Origin: CAZPGL01 sp964586175
Lineage (GTDB): Bacteria > Actinomycetota > Acidimicrobiia > Acidimicrobiales > MedAcidi-G1
NCBI GenBank assembly: GCA_964586175.1
Contig: CAZPGL010000052.1
Span: 1-11,781, forward strand
DNA length: 11,781 nucleotides
Direction of reading: 5' to 3'
Part shown: positions 1 through 5,884 of the stretch, one piece after another
Layout of the letters: every line of letters starts with the position of its first letter
How positions within the stretch are numbered: position 1 is the first letter of the stretch
Notes under the pieces: generated by a model
Seen by the model: only the letters and a program-made list of their open reading frames with translations
What the model was told of the DNA's origin: nothing
The model's database searches: none
Made by a program: the position numbers and the translations under genes

Positions 1-2
1 AC

Positions 3-248
3 GACGCCGAGCGACGCGCCGGCGCCCGCCTGGCGCTCGGGGCCATCCAGGCCGTCATCCGCGGGTTCGGCCTCGATGACGCGGCCGCCGTGCAGGCCGG
101 GCGCTCGCTGCGTGCGGCCATGGACGGCTTCACCCGCCTGGAGAACCTCGACAGCATGGGCCGGGGCGACCACGACGCCGACTTCGCCTTCCTCGTCGAC
201 CTGCTCGTCGACGGCATCCACCAGTCCGGCCGCATCCCCGCCGCCTGA
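3..248 (+). CDS. TetR/AcrR-family transcriptional regulator, C-terminal part (5' end outside window)
   Basis: This is the last 81 codons of an open frame that enters from the left edge and stops at TGA 246-248. The translation is an all-alpha C-terminal ligand-binding domain. The stretch with R-x-x-M-D-G-F-x-x-L-E followed by F-x-x-L-V-D-x-L-V-D-G-I resembles the WHG-type C-terminal domain found in many actinobacterial TetR regulators. The His of the eponymous motif appears to be Asp here. The N-terminal DNA-binding helix-turn-helix lies outside the window, so the family call rests on the C-terminal half alone. A perfect 9-bp inverted repeat starts directly after the stop. The SDR gene 65 nt downstream on the same strand is a plausible target or partner, but that is inference. 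Ligand unknown. Confidence 0.72.
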   Translation, partial: DAERRAGARLALGAIQAVIRGFGLDDAAAVQAGRSLRAAMDGFTRLENLDSMGRGDHDADFAFLVDLLVDGIHQSGRIPAA

Positions 249-283
249 CCCGTGACCACGAAGCCCGTCCCTCCGGTCACGGG
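249..283 (+). terminator. Stem-loop after the tetR fragment (terminator or operator)
   Basis: CCCGTGACC at 249-257 is perfectly complementary to GGTCACGGG at 275-283, giving 9-bp arms around a 17-nt loop. It begins at the first base after the TetR stop. There is no T-run, so it is either a GC-rich stem terminator or, since it also lies upstream of the SDR promoter candidate, a binding site for a regulator such as the adjacent TetR protein. Confidence 0.42.
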
Positions 284-301
284 TGTGACGGCGGGGGCGG
301 G

Positions 302-307
302 GATACT
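302..307 (+). promoter_or_regulatory. -10-like hexamer for a leaderless SDR transcript
   Basis: GATACT ends 6 nt before the ATG at 314, and no Shine-Dalgarno sequence is visible. That spacing would place the transcription start on the A of the ATG, as in leaderless actinobacterial mRNAs. No good -35 element is apparent, so the call is tentative. Confidence 0.35.
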
Positions 308-313
308 GGGCCC

Positions 314-1066
314 ATGGACCCCTACGACCTGACCGGCCGGGTGGCCGTGGTGACCGGCGGCAGCCGGGGCCTGGGCCGGGCCATGGTGCTGGCCTTCGCC
401 GACCACGGCGCCGACGTGGTCATCGCCAGCCGCAAGCTCGACAACTGCACCGCCCTGGCCGACGAGGTCGTCCAGCGAACCGGGCGGCGGGCCCTGCCGG
501 TGGCCTGCCATGTCGGCGACTGGGACCAGGTCGACGCCCTGGCCGCCACCGCCTTCGACGAGTTCGGCCGCGTCGACGTGCTGGTCAACAACGCCGGCAT
601 GTCGCCGCTCTACCCGTCGCTGGGCGAGGTCACTGAGGCCCTCTACGACAAGGTCGTCCAGGTCAACCTGAAGGGCGTGTTCCGCCTGTCGGCGGTGGTC
701 GGCGAGCGCATGGTGGCCGACGGAGGCGGCTCGATCATCAACGTGTCGTCCACCGCGGCCTCCCGGCCGTCACCGGTCGAGGCTGTCTACGGCGCGGCCA
801 AGGCCGGTGTCGAGAGCCTGACGGTGTCGATGGCCCGGGCCTTCGGGCCGACGGTACGGGTCAACTGCATCCGGCCCGGCCCGTTCCTCACCGACATCTC
901 GAAGGCCTGGGACATGGAGGCCTTCGAACGCCAGGCGGCCCGCACCATCGCCCTGGGGCGGGGCGGCGAAGCCGACGAGATCGTCGGCGCTGCCCTCTAC
1001 CTGGCGTCGGACGCCTCGTCGTTCACCACGGGCAGCGTGCTGCCGGTGGACGGCGGCGCAGCCTGA
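314..1066 (+). CDS. SDR-family NAD(P)-dependent oxidoreductase
   Basis: This 250-residue protein is a classical short-chain dehydrogenase/reductase of the usual family length. The Rossmann glycine motif T-G-G-S-R-G-L-G lies at residues 14-21, the N-N-A-G motif at 92-95 and the structural Asn at 118. The catalytic Ser146, Tyr159 and Lys163 show the canonical 13- and 4-residue spacing. Arg40 directly after strand beta-2, with no acidic residue there, favours NADP(H) over NAD(H). The C-terminus carries the common V-D-G-G motif. The enzyme should reversibly oxidise a secondary alcohol or reduce a ketone in the cytoplasm, but the sequence does not reveal the substrate. FabG-type 3-oxoacyl reductase and sugar or steroid alcohol dehydrogenases are all possible. 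It stands alone between a TetR gene and the convergent ald. ATG 314 is chosen because the Rossmann strand starts nine residues later. Confidence 0.93.
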   Translation: MDPYDLTGRVAVVTGGSRGLGRAMVLAFADHGADVVIASRKLDNCTALADEVVQRTGRRALPVACHVGDWDQVDALAATAFDEFGRVDVLVNNAGMSPLYPSLGEVTEALYDKVVQVNLKGVFRLSAVVGERMVADGGGSIINVSSTAASRPSPVEAVYGAAKAGVESLTVSMARAFGPTVRVNCIRPGPFLTDISKAWDMEAFERQAARTIALGRGGEADEIVGAALYLASDASSFTTGSVLPVDGGAA

Positions 1067-1101
1067 ACCCCAACAGGGCGGCCAGGGCCACCCCGGTTCA
1101 G
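1063..1101. terminator. Inverted repeat spanning convergent stop codons of SDR and ald
   Basis: CTGAACC at 1063-1069 is complementary to GGTTCAG at 1095-1101. The arms contain the stop codons of the two convergent genes, and the 25-nt loop is itself GC-rich. A shared bidirectional terminator is plausible from position and symmetry. There is no U-tract, and part of the symmetry follows from TGA facing TCA. Confidence 0.32.
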
Positions 1102-2219
1102 CGGGCGGCCAGGGCCTCGGACGGCTCGACGTACTCCAGGTCGAAGGTCTCAGCCACAGCCCGGTCGGTGATCTGACCGGCACACACGTTGAGGCCGTTC
1201 ATCAGGTGGGCGTCGGCCCGCAGGGCGGCCTCGGTGCCGAGGTCGGCCAGCGCCAGGGTGAACGGCAGGGTGGCGTTGGACAGGGCCAGGGTGGACGTGC
1301 GGGGCACGCCGCCGGGCATGTTGGCCACGCAGTAGTGGACGATGCCGTCGACCTCGTAGGTGGGCTCGAGATGGGTGGTGGCCCGGGTGGTCTCGAAGCA
1401 GCCGCCCTGGTCGACGGCCACGTCGACGAGCACCGAGCCGGGGCGCATGCGGCCCAGCATGTCGCGGGTGACGAGCCGGGGGGCCTTGGCCCCCTTGACG
1501 AGCACGGCGCCGATCACCAGGTCGGCGTCGTACACCTCGGCCTCGAGGTCGGCCTTGGTGGAGAACACGGTGTGGACCCGGCCGTTGAAGCGCTTGGCCA
1601 GGTGGTCGAGGACGGCCGGGCTGCGGTCGAGCACGGTGACGTCGGCGCCGAGGCCGACGGCCATCTCGGCGGCGTTCTCGCCGACCACGCCGCCGCCGAT
1701 GACGACGACCTTGCCGGGGCGCACCCCGGGCACGCCGCCGAGCAGCAGCCCGGCCCCGCCCTGGGTTGCCTCGAGGGCGTGGGCGCCGGCCTGGATGGAC
1801 ATGCGGCCGGCGATGGCCGACATGGGGGCCAGCAGGGGCAGGCGGCCGGTGTCGTCGGTGACCGTCTCGTACGCGATGCAGGTGGCCCCGCTGGCCAGAA
1901 GGTCGTCGGTCTGTGGACGGTCGGCGGCCAGGTGCAGGTAGGTGAACAGGGTGTGGTGAGAGCGCAGCAGAGTCCGCTCGACGGCCTGAGGCTCCTTGAC
2001 CTTGACGATCATCTCGGCCGACTCGAACACCTCGGCGGCCGAACCGGCGATGGCCGCGCCGACCTCCTTGTAGTCGCGGTCGTCGAACCCGGCGCCGTTG
2101 CCGGCCCCGGCCTGGACGGTCACGTTGTGGCCGCGGGCGGTGAGCTCGCCGGCCGTCGCCGGGGTGAGGCCCACGCGGCGTTCTGCGGTCTTGATCTCGG
2201 TGGGGACTCCGATGTCCAT
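1098..2219 (-). CDS. ald: Alanine dehydrogenase (NAD-dependent)
   Basis: This 373-residue protein catalyses reversible oxidative deamination of L-alanine to pyruvate and ammonia with NAD+. Its length and sequence match the alanine dehydrogenase/PNT family. It begins with the typical M-D-I-G-V-P-T-E-I-K. Residues that bind substrate or catalyse in the Mycobacterium tuberculosis enzyme are present at the same numbers: Arg15, Lys75, His96 and Asp270. The NAD-binding Rossmann motif G-G-G-V-V-G is at about 175-180, in a conserved alanine-dehydrogenase stretch. The open frame extends 76 codons further upstream, but ATG 2217-2219 is chosen because AAGGAG lies 7 nt before it and homology starts there. 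It is divergent from an Lrp/AsnC regulator, which fits alanine-responsive control by an AldR-like protein. Likely roles are alanine catabolism, ammonia assimilation or NADH/NAD+ balancing under low oxygen. Confidence 0.96.
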   Translation of the reverse strand: MDIGVPTEIKTAERRVGLTPATAGELTARGHNVTVQAGAGNGAGFDDRDYKEVGAAIAGSAAEVFESAEMIVKVKEPQAVERTLLRSHHTLFTYLHLAADRPQTDDLLASGATCIAYETVTDDTGRLPLLAPMSAIAGRMSIQAGAHALEATQGGAGLLLGGVPGVRPGKVVVIGGGVVGENAAEMAVGLGADVTVLDRSPAVLDHLAKRFNGRVHTVFSTKADLEAEVYDADLVIGAVLVKGAKAPRLVTRDMLGRMRPGSVLVDVAVDQGGCFETTRATTHLEPTYEVDGIVHYCVANMPGGVPRTSTLALSNATLPFTLALADLGTEAALRADAHLMNGLNVCAGQITDRAVAETFDLEYVEPSEALAAR

Positions 2220-2226
2220 CGGGATG

Positions 2227-2232
2227 CTCCTT
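2227..2232 (-). promoter_or_regulatory. Shine-Dalgarno sequence of ald
   Basis: The minus strand reads AAGGAG here, 7 nt upstream of the ATG at 2219. It decides the start against the 76-codon in-frame upstream extension. Confidence 0.8.
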
Positions 2233-2308
2233 GAAGGGGTCGGCTGCACGTCGGTGGGAGTCGATTTGGGTGTAACCGTACGGAGCCGTCCGCGCTGCCC
2301 GATTGTGG

Positions 2309-2340
2309 AGTTGTGTTCTCGGCTGGCCTGTGGCACAACT
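2309..2340. promoter_or_regulatory. Candidate Lrp/AldR operator in the ald-lrp divergent region
   Basis: AGTTGTG at 2309-2315 and CACAACT at 2334-2340 form perfect 7-bp inverted arms, about 25 bp centre to centre. An additional TTGTG half-site at 2303-2307 sits 8 bp before the first. Symmetric, multiple half-sites in the intergenic region between an amino-acid dehydrogenase gene and a divergent Lrp-family gene fit Lrp-type binding. The assignment to the neighbouring regulator is inference. A further CCGTACGG palindrome at 2276-2283 lies on the ald side. Confidence 0.45.
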
Positions 2341-2354
2341 TTATTGCGTGCAGA

Positions 2355-2360
2355 TATGCT
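2355..2360 (+). promoter_or_regulatory. -10 hexamer of a probably leaderless lrp transcript
   Basis: TATGCT fits the actinobacterial TANNNT pattern and ends 7 nt before ATG 2368. No Shine-Dalgarno sequence precedes either possible start (2356 or 2368). A start site at the A of 2368 would give a leaderless mRNA. The -35 region is not convincing. Confidence 0.5.
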
Positions 2361-2367
2361 TCTAGAC

Positions 2368-2847
2368 ATGTCTGATGCGTCGTTAGCTCTTGACCACGTG
2401 GATCGTGCCATCCTCGCCCTCCTCCAGGAGGACGGCCGGGCGGCCAACGTGGACCTGGCTGAGGCCGTCCACCTCTCCCCCTCGGCCTGCCTGCGCCGGG
2501 TCCGCCGCCTGGAGGAGGACGGCTACATCGAGCGGTACGTGGCCCTGCTCGACCCGCAGCGTGTGGGTCTGGGCACCGACGTGTTCGTGGAGATCACCCT
2601 GGCCAGCCAAGCCGAGGACGTGCTCGACGCCTTCGAACGGGCGGTGGCCGAACGCCCTGAGGTGATGTCGTGCCACCTGATGGCCGGCGAGTTCGACTAC
2701 CTGGTCCACGTGGTGGTCAGCGACGTGGCCGCCTACGAGGTGCTGCACCGCACCCACCTGGCCCAGCTCCCCGGCGTAGCCCGCATGGTGTCCAGCTTCG
2801 CCCTGCGCCCGGTCTGCGCCCGCACCGGCTACCCCATCGACTGCTGA
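2368..2847 (+). CDS. Lrp/AsnC-family transcriptional regulator (AldR-like by context)
   Basis: The 159-residue protein has an N-terminal winged helix-turn-helix (D-x-x-D-R-A-I-L-x-x-L-Q-x-D-G-R-A at about 9-25, recognition helix around L-S-P-S-A-C-L-R-R-V at 36-45). A C-terminal RAM/effector domain of about 90 residues follows, with the hallmark G-E-F-D-Y-L at 107-112. Size and architecture are standard for Lrp-type feast/famine regulators, which form dimers and octamers that bind an amino acid. Start ATG 2368 is preferred because homology begins soon after and a -10-like hexamer is 7 nt upstream; ATG 2356 would add four residues. It diverges from ald, the known arrangement for AldR, the alanine-responsive activator of ald in mycobacteria. 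A GTG-start oxidase gene follows after 14 nt and is probably co-transcribed. The effector (alanine or another amino acid) is inferred, not shown. Confidence 0.93.
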   Translation: MSDASLALDHVDRAILALLQEDGRAANVDLAEAVHLSPSACLRRVRRLEEDGYIERYVALLDPQRVGLGTDVFVEITLASQAEDVLDAFERAVAERPEVMSCHLMAGEFDYLVHVVVSDVAAYEVLHRTHLAQLPGVARMVSSFALRPVCARTGYPIDC

Positions 2848-2851
2848 GGAG
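2846..2851 (+). promoter_or_regulatory. Shine-Dalgarno sequence of the lhgO-like gene
   Basis: GAGGAG overlaps the lrp stop codon and lies 10 nt before GTG 2862. It supports this GTG as the start, although the frame remains open 64 codons further upstream inside lrp. Confidence 0.65.
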
Positions 2852-2861
2852 CGCCGAGACC

Positions 2862-4064
2862 GTGTCCGCGCCCCACGACGTTCTGATCGTCGGTGGGGGC
2901 ATCGTCGGGCTGGCCACCGCCCACGCCGTCCAATCCCGGCTACCCGCCGCCCGGGTCGTGGTGGTCGACAAGGAGCCGGCGGTGGCCGCCCACCAGACGG
3001 GCCACAACAGCGGCGTCGTCCACTCGGGCATCTACTACCGGCCCGGCTCGACCAAGGCCGAACTGGCGGTCCGGGGCGCCGAGGCCATGCTGGCCTTCTG
3101 CGCCGAGCACGGGGTGGCCCACGACCGTTGCGGGAAGTTGGTCGTGGCCACCGACCCCGGCCAGTTGGTCGCCCTGGCCGCGCTGGCCGAGCGGGCCCGG
3201 GCCAACGGGGTGGCGGTGGCCGAGTTGGGTCCGGGCGGCGCCGCCGACCACGAGCCCGAGGTGCGTTGCGTGGGAGCCCTGCACGTGCCGTCCACCGGTC
3301 GGGCCGACTTCGCCGCCGTGACCCGGACCCTGGCCGGCCTGGTCGCCGAGGCCTGCGGGGAGGTCCGCACCGGGTGCCTGGTGCGCGGCGCGCGGCGGGA
3401 GGACGACGGCTGGACGGTCGACACCAGCCTCGGTCCGATGGAGACCCGGTTCCTCGTCGGGTGCGCCGGGCTACAGGCCGACCGGGTGGCCCGGCGTTCC
3501 GGCGTCGATCCCGGCGCCCGGATCCTGCCATTCCGAGGTGAGTACCTCGACGTCACCGGGGCGTCAGCCGACCTGGTGCGAGGGCTGATCTATCCGGTCC
3601 CCGACCCCGACCTGCCGTTCCTCGGGGTGCACCTCACCCGAGGCCTCGACGGGCACGTCCACGCCGGTCCCAACGCCGTGCCGGCCCTGGCCCGCGAGGG
3701 TTACCGGCGCCACCACGTGTCCCCGGTCGACGTGGCCGGGGCCCTGGCCTGGCCCGGATCGTGGCGCCTGGCCCGGCGCCACTGGCGCCACGGGTTGGCC
3801 GAGATCCGGCGGTCGGCCGACCGCGGCCGGTTCGCCGCGTCGGTCCAGGAACTGGTGCCCAGGGTGACCGCCGCCGACCTGATCCCCGCTCCGGCCGGGG
3901 TGCGGGCCCAGGCCGTGGGCCGCGACGGTGCCCTGCTCGACGACTTCCACCTGGTCGACGGCGACCGCTCGGTCCACGTGGTCAACGCCCCGTCGCCGGC
4001 GGCCACCGCCTCGCTGCTCATCGGGGAGCGCGTCGCCGACCGCGTCGTCGCCGGTTGGCGGTAG
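2862..4064 (+). CDS. lhgO: L-2-hydroxyglutarate oxidase/dehydrogenase (FAD-dependent)
   Basis: This 400-residue flavoprotein of the DAO superfamily has the N-terminal FAD motif G-G-G-I-V-G at 11-16, with Asp36 closing the second strand to bind the adenosine ribose. The block H-N-S-G-V-V-H-S-G-I-Y-Y at 48-59 and the C-terminal G-V-R-A-Q followed by D-D-F-H-L-V and N-A-P-S-P-A-A-T-A-S are characteristic of LhgO/L2HGDH rather than other DAO members. The family oxidises L-2-hydroxyglutarate, a wasteful by-product of malate and lactate dehydrogenases, to 2-oxoglutarate, passing electrons to quinone (LhgO of E. coli) or oxygen. Length matches the family. GTG 2862 is chosen for its Shine-Dalgarno sequence and because the FAD strand starts at residue 6. 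It appears to be the second gene of an lrp-lhgO transcript facing ald. The exact substrate is by family only. Confidence 0.88.
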   Translation: MSAPHDVLIVGGGIVGLATAHAVQSRLPAARVVVVDKEPAVAAHQTGHNSGVVHSGIYYRPGSTKAELAVRGAEAMLAFCAEHGVAHDRCGKLVVATDPGQLVALAALAERARANGVAVAELGPGGAADHEPEVRCVGALHVPSTGRADFAAVTRTLAGLVAEACGEVRTGCLVRGARREDDGWTVDTSLGPMETRFLVGCAGLQADRVARRSGVDPGARILPFRGEYLDVTGASADLVRGLIYPVPDPDLPFLGVHLTRGLDGHVHAGPNAVPALAREGYRRHHVSPVDVAGALAWPGSWRLARRHWRHGLAEIRRSADRGRFAASVQELVPRVTAADLIPAPAGVRAQAVGRDGALLDDFHLVDGDRSVHVVNAPSPAATASLLIGERVADRVVAGWR

Positions 4065-4084
4065 TGAGAGTATTGCCTTAGTAT
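4055..4084 (+). promoter_or_regulatory. Promoter of a leaderless tetR transcript
   Basis: A -35 candidate TTGGCG (4055-4060) and a -10 candidate TAGTAT (4079-4084) are separated by 18 bp. The -10 ends 6 nt before the GTG at 4091, so transcription would start at the initiation codon. The -35 lies inside the end of the lhgO-like gene. AGTAT occurs twice, 11 bp apart (4069 and 4080), one helical turn. Confidence 0.5.
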
Positions 4085-4100
4085 CGGGGGGTGCCCCGAT
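4083..4100. promoter_or_regulatory. Palindrome over the tetR start codon (candidate operator)
   Basis: ATCGGGG (4083-4089) and CCCCGAT (4094-4100) are perfect 7-bp inverted arms around GGTG, centred on the GTG start. It overlaps the predicted -10 and start site, as expected for TetR autorepression. An alternative pairing CGGGGG (4085-4090) with CCCCCG (4101-4106) is possible at RNA level. Operator function is inferred. Confidence 0.45.
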
Positions 4101-4690
4101 CCCCCGAACCGGCCCGCCGCCGCCTCCTCGACGCCGCCCGCCGGCTGTTCGCCGACCGGGGCATCGACGCCACCACGGTCACCGCCATCACCGCGGCGGC
4201 CGGCCAGGGCAACAACTCGGCCGTCGCCTACCACTTCGGGTCCAAGGCCGGCCTACTCGACGCGGTGCTCGACGAGCACCTGGCCGCCGTCGACGACCGG
4301 CGGGCCGCCCTGCTGGCCGAGCTGACCGCCGACGGCCGCGCCCTCACCGCCGGCGACCTGGCGGCCATCGTGGTCCGGCCGCTCGTGGCCTGCCTCGACG
4401 ACCCCGACGGCCCCGACCACCTGCGCATCATGGGCGACCTGCTCGACCACCGCGGCCCGACCAGCACCGGCCCGGTCCGCACCGGACTGACCGACGCCCA
4501 CCGGGCGGCCCGCCACCTGCCGGCCGTCGACGACGACCGGCGGCTGCTCATCGTCACCACGGTGTTCCACGGGCTGTCGGCGTTCGCCGCCCAGCACCCC
4601 GACGCCGACGCCGCACGCCGCGACGCCTTCGCCGACCTGCTCGTCACCACCGTCACCCGACTCCTCACGCCCCGAACGGAGGGAACATGA
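4091..4690 (+). CDS. TetR/AcrR-family transcriptional regulator
   Basis: The 199-residue protein starts with a TetR N-terminal DNA-binding domain at about 8-55: A-x-R-R-L-F-A-D-R-G, then T-T-V-T-A-I-T-A-A-A-G and the recognition segment N-N-S-A-V-A-Y-H-F-G-S-K-A-G-L-L. The remaining roughly 140 residues form the variable helical ligand and dimer domain, which gives no ligand clue. GTG 4091 is the start because the helix-turn-helix register is complete from here and a promoter-like pair sits immediately upstream; there is no Shine-Dalgarno sequence. The stop TGA overlaps the next ATG as ATGA (4687-4690), so translation of the DUF1214 gene is probably coupled and that gene is the likeliest regulated partner. 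The palindrome over the start codon suggests autoregulation. Confidence 0.93.
   Translation: MPRSPEPARRRLLDAARRLFADRGIDATTVTAITAAAGQGNNSAVAYHFGSKAGLLDAVLDEHLAAVDDRRAALLAELTADGRALTAGDLAAIVVRPLVACLDDPDGPDHLRIMGDLLDHRGPTSTGPVRTGLTDAHRAARHLPAVDDDRRLLIVTTVFHGLSAFAAQHPDADAARRDAFADLLVTTVTRLLTPRTEGT
4678..4683 (+). promoter_or_regulatory. Shine-Dalgarno sequence of the DUF1214 gene
   Basis: GGAGGG lies 3 nt (core GGAGG 4 nt) before ATG 4687, inside the end of the tetR gene. The spacing is short, consistent with coupled translation at the ATGA overlap. Confidence 0.5.
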
Positions 4691-5874
4691 CCAACACCAC
4701 CGACGCCGTCGAGGCCGTCGCCGCCGAACGCCTGCTCGACGGCCGGGCCTGGGATGACTTCTGTGAGACCCTCCGCCACGCCGGGCACGTCGTCATCGAA
4801 GAGACCCCCGACGGCGACCCCGTCGACCGGGTCGAGGGCTTCCGTTACCTGACCCGCATGATGCTCATGGCCAACATGCGGGGCATCGAGCGCACCGCCC
4901 CGTCGGGGCCGGCCCAACGCGTCCACGTCATCCCGCCCCCCCTGAAGGGCGGGCAGGGCGTGCAGTCCCCCAACCAGGACCACATCGTCCAGCCCGTCGA
5001 CCCCCGCCGTTCGTATCGCATCACCGGGCAGCGGGGCGGCGCCTACGTGCACCTGTCAGCGTGGAGCCCGCCGGTGCCGGCCGACGTCGGCGCCTTTCCT
5101 TCAGGTGCCGAGGCCCGCGACCTGCTGCCGACCTTCAACCCCAACAACTCGGTCACCCCGTTCACGCTGGTACTCGACGAGGCCACCGACCTCGACGGCA
5201 ACGTGGACTTCGTCATGTCGGCCAGCGATCCCAACGACGGCTCGGTGTGGCTGCCCATGAACGAGCGAACCCGCGAGCTCATGGGTCGCGTGGTCTACGA
5301 CGATCGTTCCGTCCAGCGGCCGCCCCGACTCACCATCGAGTGCCTCGACGACCACGTCGAGCCCGAGCCGCCGCCGCCGGCCGACATGTCGGCCCGCCTG
5401 GCCGTGGCCGCCCAGCTGGTGCTGGGCATCCAGGCCGACTACGCGGCCTGGACCCGCGACCTGCTGACCCGCCCCAACCAGCTGGCCCTGACCGACGACC
5501 ACTACCGGCGCATCGGCGGCTCGCCCGACGACCGCCACTTCGAGTTCGGCTATTGGCGTCTGGCCCCCGGCGAGGCCCTGGTCGTCGAGTTCGTCGAACC
5601 CAAGTGCCAGCACTGGAACTTCCAGCTGTGCAACCACTGGATGGAGAACCTGGCCGACTACGTCGCCGGCACCGGCTACCTCGACCGGGAGCACGCCCAC
5701 GTCGAGCCCGACGGGCTGGTGCGGCTGGTGGTGGCGGCCGACGATCCCGGGATGCCCAACTGGGTGGACCCGGCCGGCCGCGACCACGGGGTCATGGGCC
5801 TGCGCTTCGTCCAGCCCGGCACCCCACCCGAGGTGACGTGCCGGGTAGTGGAGACCGGGACCGGCCTGCCGTAG
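4687..5874 (+). CDS. DUF1214 domain-containing protein
   Basis: The 395-residue protein ends with a recognisable DUF1214 domain (about 285-390). Its markers are F-G-Y-W-R-L-x-P-G-E-A-L-V-V-E-F, then H-W-N-F-Q-L-C-N-H-W-M-E-N-L, a D-G-L-V-R-L-V-V strand and P-N-W-V-D-P-A-G-R-D-H-G. The N-terminal part, with a Met-rich stretch around 58-66 and an N-P-N-N-S-V-T-P-F sequence, is a beta-rich region seen in long actinobacterial members. No signal peptide or membrane segment is evident, so it is probably cytoplasmic. The biochemical role of DUF1214 proteins is not established and I assign none. The open frame runs far upstream within tetR, but ATG 4687 is chosen for its Shine-Dalgarno sequence and the ATGA overlap with tetR. 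The gene stops 10 nt before the convergent lysR stop. Confidence 0.88.
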   Translation: MTNTTDAVEAVAAERLLDGRAWDDFCETLRHAGHVVIEETPDGDPVDRVEGFRYLTRMMLMANMRGIERTAPSGPAQRVHVIPPPLKGGQGVQSPNQDHIVQPVDPRRSYRITGQRGGAYVHLSAWSPPVPADVGAFPSGAEARDLLPTFNPNNSVTPFTLVLDEATDLDGNVDFVMSASDPNDGSVWLPMNERTRELMGRVVYDDRSVQRPPRLTIECLDDHVEPEPPPPADMSARLAVAAQLVLGIQADYAAWTRDLLTRPNQLALTDDHYRRIGGSPDDRHFEFGYWRLAPGEALVVEFVEPKCQHWNFQLCNHWMENLADYVAGTGYLDREHAHVEPDGLVRLVVAADDPGMPNWVDPAGRDHGVMGLRFVQPGTPPEVTCRVVETGTGLP

Positions 5875-5884
5875 GGCCCGCCGC

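Noticed and set aside
1206..2234. 342-codon plus-strand open frame opposite ald
   Set aside because: Gly/Val/Asp/His-rich with no domain, fully antisense to a gene with every catalytic residue of alanine dehydrogenase.
2220..2447. 76-codon N-terminal extension of ald
   Set aside because: It would overlap the divergent lrp start and the regulatory gap, it has no homology to the family, and a good Shine-Dalgarno sequence precedes the internal ATG at 2219.
2383..3531. 382-codon minus-strand open frame opposite lrp and lhgO
   Set aside because: Arg/Pro-rich low-complexity translation that spans two real genes and their junction; typical antisense shadow.
3928..4686. 253-codon upstream extension of the DUF1214 gene
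   Set aside because: This part lies in another frame of lhgO and tetR and is Arg/Pro-rich. The family-like sequence begins only at ATG 4687, which has its own Shine-Dalgarno sequence.
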